64,000 bases of DNA from JAWKWH01 sp041397625 (GCA_041397625.1 JAWKWH010000004.1:1-64000); one strand, 5' to 3'. Positions 32,800 through 44,667 are shown, counted from the first letter of the stretch. A program made the numbers and translations. Notes: generated by a model not told the origin, from the sequence alone.

Positions 32800-33359
32800 G
32801 TGGCCCAATCAACCTCGCCAATTTCCGGTGTCGCCCAGCGTTACGCAGCTTCGCTGTATGAACTCGCCGAGGACGCGAAATCGGTTTCCAGGGTCGAGGG
32901 AGATCTGGATCGCTTCGAAAAGCTGATCGAGGGCAGCGACGATCTCAAACGGTTGATCACAAGCCCGGTTTTCTCCGGCGACGAGCAGCTTCGCGCGATT
33001 TCCGCGGTGATCGACAAGGCCGGTATTTCCGGCCTGACCGGCAATTTCGTGCGCGTGGTGGCGCGCAACCGTCGCCTGTTCGCAGCCCCCGCCATGATCA
33101 GGGCATTCCGCCATATCGCCGCCGCCGCGCGCGGCGAGGTGGCCGCCGATGTCACCTCCGCGCACGCCCTGTCGGCGGCGCAGAAGAAGGAACTCGCCGC
33201 GGCGCTGAAAAGCGTTGCCGGCAAGGACGTGGCCATGAATGTGACGGTCGATCCGTCCATCCTCGGCGGCATGATAGTCAAGATCGGCTCGCGCCAGATC
33301 GACACGTCGCTCAAAACCAAACTCAATTCGCTCAAGCTTGCACTGAAAGAGGTCGGCTG

Positions 33360-33360
<1 letters not shown>
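32800..33360 (+). CDS. atpH: ATP synthase F1 delta subunit
   Basis: 186 aa, the stator subunit that joins F1 to the peripheral stalk. The start is a GTG with AGGGAAAAG upstream. 'VAQRYAASLYELAED' and 'VTVDPSILGGMIVKIGSRQIDTSLKTKLNSLKLAL' are the family ends. It is the first gene of atpHAGDC; F0 genes are not here, as is usual in alphaproteobacteria. Its TGA shares one base with the atpA ATG. Confidence 0.96.
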
Positions 33361-34889
<1,529 letters not shown>

Positions 34890-34925
34890 GCCGGTCCGAC
34901 GGATCAGGAAACGGAACGTTAGATC

Positions 34926-35810
34926 ATGGCTTCACTGAAAGACCTTCGCGTCCGGATTGCCTCGGTCAAGGCGACGCAGAAGATCACCAAGGCGATGCAG
35001 ATGGTCGCCGCGGCGAAGCTGCGTCGCGCCCAGGAAGCGGCCGAAGCGGCCCGCCCCTATTCGCAGCGCATGAACGCGGTTCTCGCCAATATCGCCTCGG
35101 CGGTTGCCGGCGGCGCCGACGCGCCGAAGCTGATGACCGGAACCGGCGCCGACCAGACCCACCTGCTGGTGGTCTGCACGGCCGAGCGCGGCCTGTGCGG
35201 CGGCTTCAACTCGCAGATCGCCCGCCTCGCCCGCGATCGCGCCCGCAGGCTCCTGTCGGAAGGCAAGACCGTCAAGATCCTCTGCGTCGGCAAGAAGGGC
35301 GCCGACATCCTCAAGCGCGACTACGGCTCGCTGATCATCGACCGTGTCGATCTGCGGGAAGTGAAGAATGTCGCCTACGCCAACGCCAACGACATCGCCA
35401 ACAAGGTGATCGGCATGTTCGAGGAAGGCGGCTTCGACGTCTGCATGCTCTACTATTCGGAGTTCAAGTCGGTGATCTCTCAGATCCCGACCGAACAGCA
35501 GATCATTCCGGCCGCCGCCCCCGCCGCCGAAGAGGCCGAGAATCCGCAGGGCGCAGCGGTCTACGACTACGAGCCGGAGGCTTCCGACATCCTGGGCGAT
35601 TTGATCCCGCGCAACATCGCGGTACAGATTTTCCGTGCGTTGCTGGAAAATGCGGCATCCGAGCAGGGCGCGCGCATGTCCGCCATGGACAACGCCACCC
35701 GCAACGCCGGCGAGATGATCGACAAACTGACGATTTCCTACAACCGGCAGCGTCAGGCGCAGATCACCAAGGAACTCATCGAAATCATTTCGGGCGCCGA
35801 AGCGCTCTGA
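34926..35810 (+). CDS. atpG: ATP synthase F1 gamma subunit
   Basis: 294 aa, the central rotor shaft. The N-terminal helix 'MASLKDLRVRIASVKATQKITKAMQMVAAAKLRRAQ' and the C-terminal 'MDNATRNAGEMIDKLTISYNRQRQAQITKELIEIISGAEAL' form the coiled coil. An Ala/Glu-rich insert near 197-210 ('AAAPAAEEAENPQG') is longer than in E. coli and common in alphaproteobacteria. Third gene of the operon. Confidence 0.97.
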   Translation: MASLKDLRVRIASVKATQKITKAMQMVAAAKLRRAQEAAEAARPYSQRMNAVLANIASAVAGGADAPKLMTGTGADQTHLLVVCTAERGLCGGFNSQIARLARDRARRLLSEGKTVKILCVGKKGADILKRDYGSLIIDRVDLREVKNVAYANANDIANKVIGMFEEGGFDVCMLYYSEFKSVISQIPTEQQIIPAAAPAAEEAENPQGAAVYDYEPEASDILGDLIPRNIAVQIFRALLENAASEQGARMSAMDNATRNAGEMIDKLTISYNRQRQAQITKELIEIISGAEAL

Positions 35811-35836
35811 GACAAGTCCAAAAGAGGGTTTGAAGA

Positions 35837-37353
<1,517 letters not shown>

Positions 37354-37354
<1 letters not shown>

Positions 37355-37442
37355 GCGAATAGCGAATAGGGAGTAGCGAATAGGAATCGAGGCGGAGACG
37401 AAATGCGAACTTCCATTCGCTATTCGCTATTCGCTATTCGCT
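37354..37442. repeat. Seven-base-periodic inverted repeat between atpD and atpC
   Basis: The left arm (37354-37381) is four heptamers: agcgaat, agcgaat, agggagt, agcgaat. The right arm (37415-37442) is four perfect attcgct heptamers, the reverse complement. The arms can form a 28-bp stem with two mismatches around a 33-base loop. The left arm begins on the last base of the atpD stop codon, and the right arm ends eight bases before the atpC ATG. Confidence 0.9.
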
Positions 37443-37450
37443 AAAAACAG

Positions 37451-37852
37451 ATGGCAGACAGCTTCAAGTTCGAACTGGTGTCGCCCGAGCAGTTGCTCGT
37501 GTCCGAGGACGTTTTGCAGGTGCAGGTTCCCGGCACGGAAGGCGAGATGACGGTAATGGCGCATCATGCGCCGGTGATGACCAGCCTGAAGCCCGGCCTG
37601 GTGGTCGCCAGGACCGCGGCAGGCTCCGAGGACCGCTACGTGGTGTTCGGCGGCTTTGCCGACATCCTGCCGGATTCGCTGACGCTGCTGGCCGAATCGG
37701 CCGTCGCGGTGGCCGATATCGACCGCGACGATCTCGCCCAGCGCATCCAGAATGCGCGCGAGGATGTCGCCGACGCCAAGGACGACGAGGTCAGGGCGAA
37801 AGCCAATGAGCGCCTGGCCCATCTGATCACGCTGGAAAGCGGCCTGGCCTGA
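37451..37852 (+). CDS. atpC: ATP synthase F1 epsilon subunit
   Basis: 133 aa, the regulatory epsilon subunit that couples rotation and can inhibit ATP hydrolysis. The N-terminal beta sandwich starts 'FKFELVSPEQLLVSEDV' and the C-terminal helical hairpin is 'AQRIQNAREDVADAKDDEVRAKANERLAHLITLE'. There is no usual ribosome site: the bases before the ATG are ctaaaaacag and the arm of an inverted repeat occupies the place. Last gene of the operon, followed by a strong terminator. Confidence 0.95.
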   Translation: MADSFKFELVSPEQLLVSEDVLQVQVPGTEGEMTVMAHHAPVMTSLKPGLVVARTAAGSEDRYVVFGGFADILPDSLTLLAESAVAVADIDRDDLAQRIQNAREDVADAKDDEVRAKANERLAHLITLESGLA

Positions 37853-37880
37853 GGCGGGCTTCAAAGTCCGATGATTGCCG

Positions 37881-37908
37881 AAGCCGGGCCTTGAGCCCGG
37901 CTTTTTTT
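37881..37908 (+). terminator. Rho-independent terminator of the atp operon
   Basis: A nine-bp stem (aagccgggc / gcccggctt) with loop cttga, followed by a run of seven T (37902-37908). It lies 28 bp after the atpC stop. This is the clearest intrinsic terminator in the window. Confidence 0.88.
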
Positions 37909-37932
37909 GCTGGTTGGTCAGGCTCATTCCAA

Positions 37933-38091
37933 CTGGAGCGGTTCATCTTTGGCTGGAAACGGTTTGATGGCGTTCGTACCGGCAAGGAGAATACCCGAGC
38001 CATGATGTGACCATCGCGCGGGGATTTCGACGCTGCCGGCGCGCGACAAGACCAAGTTGAAACGATTCCATCTGAAGCTAAACCGCTCTAG
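37933..38091. repeat. Intergenic element with imperfect 33-bp terminal inverted repeats
   Basis: The sequence from 37933 (ctggagcggtt...) and the reverse complement from 38091 (ctagagcggtt...) align over about 33 bases with roughly nine differences. The two ends enclose 159 bp with no gene. It fills the gap between the atp terminator and the signal peptidase gene and ends nine bases before its ATG. It looks like a small palindromic intergenic repeat of the kind common in rhizobial genomes; other copies would confirm it. Confidence 0.55.
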
Positions 38092-38100
38092 AAAAGAAGA

Positions 38101-39081
38101 ATGGAAACCGGACTCAAGCAACGTGGCCTTCTGTCGACGGTCCTGATCTCGTTCTTCCTGACGAGTTTTGCCGGATTTCTCTGGATCGGCCGCGGTTTTG
38201 CGGCCCTGATCGCTCTTGCGGTCATGGCGCTGGTGCTGGGCATCGCGTTCCATCTGGCCGGTTTTGCCGTCATCAGCGGCAATACCAGCCTGACCGGTAT
38301 TGGCGGCGAGACCATTGGCGGCCTCATCGACTTCCTTGTCATTGGTTTTGTTCACGCCGCCGTCGTCCTGCCGTTTCGCCGACCGGCGCGGCCGGCAAGA
38401 TGGTTTTCCAACGGCTTCGCGGTCGTCGGCCTGACGCTGGTGCTTCCCGTTGTGGTGGCGGTAGTGATCCGGACCTTCCTCTATCAGCCGTTCTCCATCC
38501 CCTCGTCCAGCATGGCGCCGACACTGGTGGAGGGCGACTATTTGTGGGTGTCGAAATCCGCCTACGGTTACAGCCGTCATTCCGCACCGTTCAGCCTGCT
38601 TCCGGTTTCCGGCAGGATCTTCGCCCGCGAACCGGTGCGCGGCGACATCGTCGTGTTCAAATTGCCGTTCAACACGAATATCGACTATGTCAAACGTGTC
38701 GTCGGCCTGCCCGGCGAGCGCATACAGATGATCGACGGCGTGCTGTACATCAATGGCGAACCGGTCGACTTGCAGCGAAAGGCCGGGGTCTTTTCCGAGC
38801 CGGGATGGGACAAGGAAGCCGAGGTTCAGATCGAAACTCTGCCGAACGGAGCCAAATACCGGGTTCTAAGCATCATCGATGGCAGCCCCGGCGACAACAC
38901 CCGCGAATATATCGTGCCGGAAGGCCACTATTTCATGCTCGGGGATCATCGTGACAATTCCACCGACAGTCGTTTCAACGTCGGCTTTGTGCCGTTCGAT
39001 AATGTCGTCGGGCGGGCCGAGAAGATTTACGCCAACACCGAAGGACGCGAATATGAAAGCCGGGCTGACCTGAACCCCTGA
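38101..39081 (+). CDS. lepB: Signal peptidase I paralogue with extra N-terminal membrane helices
   Basis: 326 aa. The C-terminal part is a type I signal peptidase: catalytic Ser137 in 'IPSSSMAPTL', general-base Lys198 in 'DYVKRVVGLPG', and box E 'MLGDHRDNSTDSR'. Instead of the usual one or two helices, about four hydrophobic segments precede it (about 10-27, 30-57, 68-90 and 103-125). It cleaves signal peptides on the outer face of the inner membrane, or could have a narrower substrate. The usual rhizobial lepB next to acpS, rnc and era is a different locus, so this is probably a second copy. The ribosome site is weak and A-rich. Confidence 0.88.
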   Translation: METGLKQRGLLSTVLISFFLTSFAGFLWIGRGFAALIALAVMALVLGIAFHLAGFAVISGNTSLTGIGGETIGGLIDFLVIGFVHAAVVLPFRRPARPARWFSNGFAVVGLTLVLPVVVAVVIRTFLYQPFSIPSSSMAPTLVEGDYLWVSKSAYGYSRHSAPFSLLPVSGRIFAREPVRGDIVVFKLPFNTNIDYVKRVVGLPGERIQMIDGVLYINGEPVDLQRKAGVFSEPGWDKEAEVQIETLPNGAKYRVLSIIDGSPGDNTREYIVPEGHYFMLGDHRDNSTDSRFNVGFVPFDNVVGRAEKIYANTEGREYESRADLNP

Positions 39082-39119
39082 CGACAAGCGTCATTCGACC
39101 TGTGCGCCGACGACCTTCG

Positions 39120-39644
39120 TTATGTTGCCTCGACCAGGTGCCCGAACGCCGCCACCACCTCTTCATAGGCCTTGCGCTTGAACGGCACGATGAGCGACGG
39201 CAGGTCGACCATCGGCCGCCAGGCCCAGGCGTCGAACTCCGGCTTGTGGCCGTCCGGCGGCGGATCGATGCTGATCTCCGCTTCGTCGCCGGTGAAGCGG
39301 AAGGCGAACCAGCGCTGTTTCTGGCCGCGATACTTGCCCTTGAGCCCGATGCCGACCAGATGATCCGGCAAATCGTAAAGTATCCAGTCGGATGCCTCGG
39401 CAATCAGCGAGACCGACCGGATGCCGGTCTCCTCGTAGAGCTCGCGCAGCGCCGCCTGCAGCGGCTCCTCGCCCTTGTCTATGCCGCCCTGCGGCATCTG
39501 CCAGAGCTGCGGCGTGCCATCGGATTCGCTGTTGTCTTCCGACAGGCGCCGGCCGGTCCAGACAAGGCCCTCGGCATTGAGCACCATCACGCCGACACAG
39601 GGCCGGTAGGGCAGCGATTTCGGGTCGACTTCCTTCCGGCCCAT
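39120..39644 (-). CDS. rppH: RNA pyrophosphohydrolase RppH
   Basis: 174-aa Nudix enzyme. The Nudix box runs about 51-73 ('GGIDKGEEPLQAALRELYEETGI'). 'YRPCVGVMVLNAEGLVWTGRR', 'WQMPQGGID' and 'GQKQRWFAFRF' are RppH marks. It removes pyrophosphate from mRNA 5' ends, starting RNase E-dependent decay. The start at 39644 gives the normal N-terminus. It lies seven bases after the deacetylase stop, at the end of the long minus-strand cluster. Confidence 0.93.
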   Translation of the reverse strand: MGRKEVDPKSLPYRPCVGVMVLNAEGLVWTGRRLSEDNSESDGTPQLWQMPQGGIDKGEEPLQAALRELYEETGIRSVSLIAEASDWILYDLPDHLVGIGLKGKYRGQKQRWFAFRFTGDEAEISIDPPPDGHKPEFDAWAWRPMVDLPSLIVPFKRKAYEEVVAAFGHLVEAT

Positions 39645-39651
39645 GGCACGC

Positions 39652-40893
39652 CTACCGCCTTTCCGGATCGTCGGCGAGCGCGGACACCGGAACGATTTCG
39701 ATGCCGCGTTTCTTGGCCTCGCCCACCCAGGCGGCGACCGCGTCGACAGTAACGTCGAAAGCCGATCCGGTGCCGAGCGCGAACCCCTTGGCGCGGGCGA
39801 TGCGCTCAAGCTCGTCGAGCTTCTTCAATATCTCGCCGCGGTCGCGCACCGCGTCGATGACATTGTCGCCGCTTGCCAGCGGCACGCCCTTCTGCGGCGC
39901 CAGTTCCGGCGCGAGCGTTCGCGCCGAGGTGCCGTCATCGAGATAGAGCAGGCCGCGCCGGCCGAGCTCGACCATCAACGGCTCCATCGCCGTGCGGTCG
40001 GCGACGAAGCGCGCGCCCATATAGTTCATCACGCCGGTATAGTTGGTGGTCCGTCCCAATACCCAGCGCAGATTGGCGATGTTCTTCTCGTCGCCACCCG
40101 CCACCGTCAGCGTGTTGCGGCCGGGATTGACCTGCGGATAGTCGAACGGTTCGAGCGGTATCTGCATCAGGATCTCGTGGCCGCCGCGGCGCGCTTCCGT
40201 CATCCAGCGCCCGATGCTGTTGCCGTGCGGAGCGAACGCCAGCGTGACCTCGCCGGGCAGTTTCCTGATCGCTTCCTGGGTGCCGGTCTGCGACAGGCCG
40301 AGCCCGCCGATGACGATCGCGACGCGGGCGCCGCGGGCGCCGGACCATGGCCGGGCATAGACGTCGAACGGACGCCGGCCGTCCCTGGCCCGCTTGGGCA
40401 GCGGTCCGAAATCGGACTGTTCGATCAGCGCCCGGTCGGGCAGATGGGCGACGCGCAGATCCTGGCCCACGGCCGACGGATCGCGGATGACGATGACATT
40501 GTCCGCCGGCTCCGGTTCCGGACCGACCGTGATGATGGAAGGGCTGGTTTCCTCGATCACAGTGTCGCCCGCATCGACCGCCGCGACATCCGCCTTGTCG
40601 TGGACGTCGTCCTCCTGGTCGGGCACCACGGTCACCGCTTCGGGCTCCGGCGCCGGCCGGCGCAGTCCGTCGTCGCGCAGGGCGACAAAGCCGGCCGTAC
40701 CGGCAATCGCGACCGCCGCCAGGACGCCGAGCATTCCGCGGAAACTGAGACGCCGTCCGGTCCTTGCGGACCGGCCGGGCTTCAGATTCTGGCCAAGCGG
40801 CTGCTCGATTTTCTTGTCCAGGGGCGACAAACTGCTTCCACGTTGTTGGCGCCGGGACCCGGACGCGGGACGCCCGGACCTCCGGTCTGGCAA
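39652..40893 (-). CDS. Divergent polysaccharide deacetylase family protein
   Basis: 413 aa. One membrane helix near residues 52-72 is followed by a low-complexity acidic linker and a C-terminal NodB-like domain (about 190-405; 'VAIVIGGLGLSQTGTQEAI', 'EILMQIPLEPFDYP', 'LLYLDDGTSARTLAPELA'), matching the divergent polysaccharide deacetylase family (YibQ type). It probably acts on cell-wall or surface glycans in the periplasm. The start is uncertain: the longest frame begins with TTG at 40893 and there is no good ribosome site. It follows ctpA by 23 bp. Confidence 0.85.
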   Translation of the reverse strand: MPDRRSGRPASGSRRQQRGSSLSPLDKKIEQPLGQNLKPGRSARTGRRLSFRGMLGVLAAVAIAGTAGFVALRDDGLRRPAPEPEAVTVVPDQEDDVHDKADVAAVDAGDTVIEETSPSIITVGPEPEPADNVIVIRDPSAVGQDLRVAHLPDRALIEQSDFGPLPKRARDGRRPFDVYARPWSGARGARVAIVIGGLGLSQTGTQEAIRKLPGEVTLAFAPHGNSIGRWMTEARRGGHEILMQIPLEPFDYPQVNPGRNTLTVAGGDEKNIANLRWVLGRTTNYTGVMNYMGARFVADRTAMEPLMVELGRRGLLYLDDGTSARTLAPELAPQKGVPLASGDNVIDAVRDRGEILKKLDELERIARAKGFALGTGSAFDVTVDAVAAWVGEAKKRGIEIVPVSALADDPERR

Positions 40894-40916
40894 TGATTAC
40901 GCGGTACCTGTCACCG

Positions 40917-42242
40917 TTACTGGTTCAACACGGTCTTGTTGGGATCGGGCGGAAAGGCCGGATCGTGGCGTTCTCCACGCAGCAGTTGCAGCGCGAAGGT
41001 CAGCTGCTTGTCGTCCTTCGGATCCGGCGGCACATAGGCCGACGAACCGGAACCCTCATCATCCTCTTCCGCACCCTTGATGTGACCGCGCAGTTCCGAT
41101 TCTCCGCGCGTGACGTCGCGGCCCTGCAGCTCTTCCGGCAGCGGCTGGGCGACCTCGATGTCCGGCGTGATGCCCTTGCCCTGGATCGATTTGCCGGCCG
41201 GCGTGTAGTAGAGCGCCGTCGTCAGCCTCAGGGCGCCGTTTTCGGCCAGCGGGATGATGGTCTGCACCGATCCCTTGCCGAACGAACGGCTGCCGACGAT
41301 GGTGGCGCGGCGCTGGTCCTGCAGGGCGCCGGCAACGATCTCGGAGGCGCTCGCCGACCCGCCATTGACCAGAACGATCAGCGGCTTGCCGCCGGTCAGG
41401 TCGCCGGGCCTGGAATCGAAGCGGGTCACGTCGCTGGCCTCGCGGCCGCGGGTGGAAACGATCTCGCCATGTTCGAGGAAGGAATCCGACACGCTGATCG
41501 CCTGGTCGAGCAGGCCGCCCGGATTGAGCCGCAGGTCAAGCACGAAACCCTTGAGCTTCTCCGCCGGGATTTCCTCCTGGATCCTGTCTATCGCCTGCTC
41601 CAGATCGGTCTGTGTCTTCTCGGTGAACGAGGTGATCTTGAGATAGCCGATATCGTTCTCGACCCGGTATTTGACCGCCTTGACCTTGATGATGTCGCGA
41701 ATGATCGTGATCTCGATCGGCTTGTCGGCGCCCTCGCGAACGATCGTCAGTTCGATCGGCGTGTTGACCGGACCGCGCATCTTGTCGACAGCCTCGTTGA
41801 GCGTCATGCCGCGCACTTCCACGCCGTCGATCTCAGCGATCAGGTCACCGGCCAGCACGCCGGCCCGGGCGGCGGGCGTGTCGTCGATCGGCGTGATGAT
41901 CTTGACCAGTTCGTTCTCCATCGTCACCTCGATACCGAGGCCGCCGAACTCGCCCCTGGTCTGCACGCGCATGTCCTGAGCGGCTTCGGGGTTGAGATAG
42001 GACGAATGGGGATCGAGCGAGGCCAGCATGCCGTTGATCGCGCTCTCGATGAGCTCGCTTTCCGACGGCGGCGTCACGTACTGGGCGCGCACGCGTTCGA
42101 AAATGTCGCCGAAAATCGCCAGCTGCCGATAGGTCTCCGACCCGGCGGCATTCGCTTCGTAGCCCGGCGCGGCATTGATCAGGCTGATGGCCGAGGCGCC
42201 CATCAAGGCACCGGCGGCAAGAAGCGAAACCTTACGAATCAT
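40917..42242 (-). CDS. ctpA: Carboxy-terminal processing protease CtpA (S41)
   Basis: 441 aa with a signal peptide (1 to about 25), a PDZ domain (about 90-170) and an S41 core. The catalytic Ser lies in 'GGSASASEIVAGAL' and the Lys in 'GSRSFGKGSVQ'. It trims C-termini of envelope proteins and takes part in cell-wall remodelling. AAGGA lies six bases before the ATG. The envC gene overlaps its start by 11 bp, so the pair is coupled, consistent with joint control of murein hydrolysis. Confidence 0.95.
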   Translation of the reverse strand: MIRKVSLLAAGALMGASAISLINAAPGYEANAAGSETYRQLAIFGDIFERVRAQYVTPPSESELIESAINGMLASLDPHSSYLNPEAAQDMRVQTRGEFGGLGIEVTMENELVKIITPIDDTPAARAGVLAGDLIAEIDGVEVRGMTLNEAVDKMRGPVNTPIELTIVREGADKPIEITIIRDIIKVKAVKYRVENDIGYLKITSFTEKTQTDLEQAIDRIQEEIPAEKLKGFVLDLRLNPGGLLDQAISVSDSFLEHGEIVSTRGREASDVTRFDSRPGDLTGGKPLIVLVNGGSASASEIVAGALQDQRRATIVGSRSFGKGSVQTIIPLAENGALRLTTALYYTPAGKSIQGKGITPDIEVAQPLPEELQGRDVTRGESELRGHIKGAEEDDEGSGSSAYVPPDPKDDKQLTFALQLLRGERHDPAFPPDPNKTVLNQ

Positions 42243-43644
42243 TTGCAGTCCTTCCCGTTCGTCTGTCCGCCCACCACGGAGCTGGATCAACCGGTTTTCC
42301 GTTCTTCCGGAACTCCACATAGAGTTCCGGACTGTTGTTTCCCGTTTTGTGAGCGACAGAGCTCGCCAAACGGATTTCACCCATCGCGCCCACCGGCTCT
42401 CCGGCCAGAACCGATTGGCCGAAGGCGGCGTTGATTCGGTCCAGACCAGCCATCACGACATGATATCCATCGCCCGCGTCGAGGATCAAGACTTGGCCAT
42501 AGGAGCGGAACGGTCCGGAATATAGCACGATTGCGTCGGTCGGTGCTGTGACAATAGCTCCCGATTGTGTTTGAACGGTGTCGCCGTTGCGCTTGCCGCC
42601 GACCCCGTCGCGCGAGCCGAAGCGCGCCACGATGCGCCCGGCGACCGGCAGGGCGACCTTGCCCCTTAGCTGGGAAAAGGACCGGCTCAATTCAAGCCGA
42701 TTGCCGCGCGGCACCGGCCGGTTGGCCAGTTCGGCCTCGCGGCGCTTGCGCTCCTCCTCGGCGCGGCGCGCCTCTTCCCGCGCCCGCCGGATGCTGCCGA
42801 TCTCGCTTTCAAGCGAGGCGATCAGGTCTTTCAGGTTCGACGCCTTGCCGACCAACTCCTCGGCCTTGCGTCGTTCGGCCATCATCTCGGCTTCCGATTG
42901 CGTCTGCAGCCGCTTTCGCTCCGCCAGCAGGCGGCCGAGCCGTTCCTTCTCGGCAGCCTGCTCGGTCATGCGCTCGACAAGGCGCTGCCTTTCGTCGCCG
43001 ATCGACGCTGTAATGCGCGCCAGCGACTGAAGGTCTGTGAACAGGATCTCGGTTTCCGCCCGCATCTCCGGCACGACGGCGCCGAGCAGGATGGCGCTGC
43101 GTACCGACGCCAGCGCGTCCTCCGGCGTCACCAGCAAGGCCGGCGGCGGGTTGAGCCCCATGCGCTGCAACGCGCCGAGAACCTCGGCGAGAATGCCCCG
43201 GCGCAGCTTCAGCGAGGTGTGGATGTCGAACTTGCGCTTCTCGAGCGTGTCGAGCCGCGCCTCGATGTCGGAGACGTCCTCGGAGATCTTCTTTTCGGTC
43301 TTGGCCGCCTGGATCAACGCCGCCGTCAGGCTGGCATTGTCCTTGCGGATCGCGGCAACGTCCTGTTCCAGCGTCTTCAGCCGCTCGTCGGAAAGCGTGA
43401 TCTGCTGGCGCAGGCGGTCATATTCGCGGCGGTTCTCTATATTGCGCGCCTCGAGCTCGGCGGGATCCCGATCCTGCGCGCCGGCCACCGGCAGGCCGGC
43501 CGCCAGGGCAACGCAGAGGCAGGCGGCAAAGCCGGCGCCGCACCGTATGAATGCTCTTGCGCGCAAGTTGTCCCGTCTCGACCCCGTTGTCACGTCGCGT
43601 TGTCCGCCATCATCGCCCCTTTGCGTAAAGGATGCGCTAACCAT
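42232..43644 (-). CDS. envC: EnvC-like murein hydrolase activator with degenerate LytM domain
   Basis: 470 aa: export signal after a basic N-terminus (about 28-58), a long coiled coil (about 65-280) and a LytM/M23 domain (about 345-460). The zinc ligands of active M23 enzymes are missing. The first His region reads 'GKRNGDTV' and the HxH position reads 'ELYVEF'. It should therefore activate amidases, as EnvC does, and not cut itself. The start at 43644 (ATG) is preferred to the TTG at 43653; no strong ribosome site is seen. Coupled to ctpA. Confidence 0.9.
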   Translation of the reverse strand: MVSASFTQRGDDGGQRDVTTGSRRDNLRARAFIRCGAGFAACLCVALAAGLPVAGAQDRDPAELEARNIENRREYDRLRQQITLSDERLKTLEQDVAAIRKDNASLTAALIQAAKTEKKISEDVSDIEARLDTLEKRKFDIHTSLKLRRGILAEVLGALQRMGLNPPPALLVTPEDALASVRSAILLGAVVPEMRAETEILFTDLQSLARITASIGDERQRLVERMTEQAAEKERLGRLLAERKRLQTQSEAEMMAERRKAEELVGKASNLKDLIASLESEIGSIRRAREEARRAEEERKRREAELANRPVPRGNRLELSRSFSQLRGKVALPVAGRIVARFGSRDGVGGKRNGDTVQTQSGAIVTAPTDAIVLYSGPFRSYGQVLILDAGDGYHVVMAGLDRINAAFGQSVLAGEPVGAMGEIRLASSVAHKTGNNSPELYVEFRKNGKPVDPAPWWADRRTGRTANDS

Positions 43645-43674
43645 GGCGGCCAATATGGCGAAAATAGCTGCGGA

Positions 43675-44157
43675 TCAGCCGCGGTGGTAGGGGTGGCCGG
43701 CAAGAATTGTCGTGGCGCGATAGAGCTGTTCCGCCAGCATGATGCGGGCCAGTTGGTGCGGCCAGGTAAGCTTGCCGAACGATATGACCTGGCGGGCCGC
43801 CGCCCTGAGTTCCGGATCGTGGCCGTCCGGGCCGCCGATGGCGACCACGCAGTCGCGCACGCCCTCGTCGCGAAGGCCCGCCAGCATGGCGGCGAAGGCG
43901 CGGGAATCGAGGTTCCTGCCGGTTTCGTCGAGCAGGATCAGGCCCTGTCCGCCCTCCACCGCTTTTCGCAGCCTTTCGCCCTCCTCGCGACGGCGGGCGG
44001 CAGCGTCGCCGGCCCGGCCTTCGGCAAACTCCCGAAGCCCGGCGAATTCAAGGCCCAAGGGCGGGCCGGCGCGGGCGAAGCGCTCGAAATAGCGGTCGCA
44101 CAACTCACGCTCCGGGCCGCGCTTCAATCGCCCGATCGCGTGAACGGATATGCGCAC
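43675..44157 (-). CDS. rlmH: 23S rRNA pseudouridine-1915 N3-methyltransferase RlmH
   Basis: 160 aa, SPOUT methyltransferase acting on the assembled 70S ribosome. The SAM-binding knot is 'VVAIGGPDGHDPEL...ISFGKLTWPHQLARIMLAEQLYRA' and the C-terminal 'GHPYHR' is invariant in the family. It lies 21 bp after rsfS, as in most bacteria. Confidence 0.97.
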   Translation of the reverse strand: MRISVHAIGRLKRGPERELCDRYFERFARAGPPLGLEFAGLREFAEGRAGDAAARRREEGERLRKAVEGGQGLILLDETGRNLDSRAFAAMLAGLRDEGVRDCVVAIGGPDGHDPELRAAARQVISFGKLTWPHQLARIMLAEQLYRATTILAGHPYHRG

Positions 44158-44178
44158 CGTCAGCCGGCCGGACCGGGT

Positions 44179-44538
44179 TCAGTGTACGGTCTGGTCATCA
44201 AGATCGGGCGTCAGCCACATTTTCTCGATGTTGTAGAAGTCCCGGACTTCGGGCCGGAAAACGTGGACGATGACGTCGCCGGCGTCGATCAGCACCCAGT
44301 CGGCATTCCGCAGTCCTTCGACGCGGGCCTTGCCGAAGCCGGCATCCTTCAGGGCCTTGAGCAGGTGATCGGCCACGGCGGAGACGTGCCTGTGCGACCG
44401 CCCCGACGCAACGACCATGTGGTCGCCGAGACTGGACTTGCCCTGGATGTCGATCGGAACGATGTTTTCGGCCTTGGAGTCTTCGAGACTGGCAAGAACG
44501 ATGTCGAGTGCCACAGACGAGTCGCCATTCGCGCCCAT
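44179..44538 (-). CDS. rsfS: Ribosomal silencing factor RsfS
   Basis: 119 aa. RsfS (YbeB/Iojap) binds L14 and blocks subunit joining in starvation. Family segments are 'DIVLASLEDSKAENIVPIDIQGKSSLGDHMVVASGRSHRHV' and 'WVLIDAGDVIVHVF'. The start at the ATG 44538 is the only ATG giving a normal length. A longer frame to 44619 would need a TTG. rlmH follows. An MFS gene separates it from nadD, unlike the usual order. Confidence 0.93.
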   Translation of the reverse strand: MGANGDSSVALDIVLASLEDSKAENIVPIDIQGKSSLGDHMVVASGRSHRHVSAVADHLLKALKDAGFGKARVEGLRNADWVLIDAGDVIVHVFRPEVRDFYNIEKMWLTPDLDDQTVH

Positions 44539-44667
44539 CTCGGCAGGTGAAGGCTCGTGAGATACCTTCCGCGTATTTGCTGTTCTCAGCGTTTTCCCTT
44601 TCCTGGAAAGAACAACCAAATCATCCGGTCACCGGACCGGAACATCCCTAAGATATGCAGGAAAATC

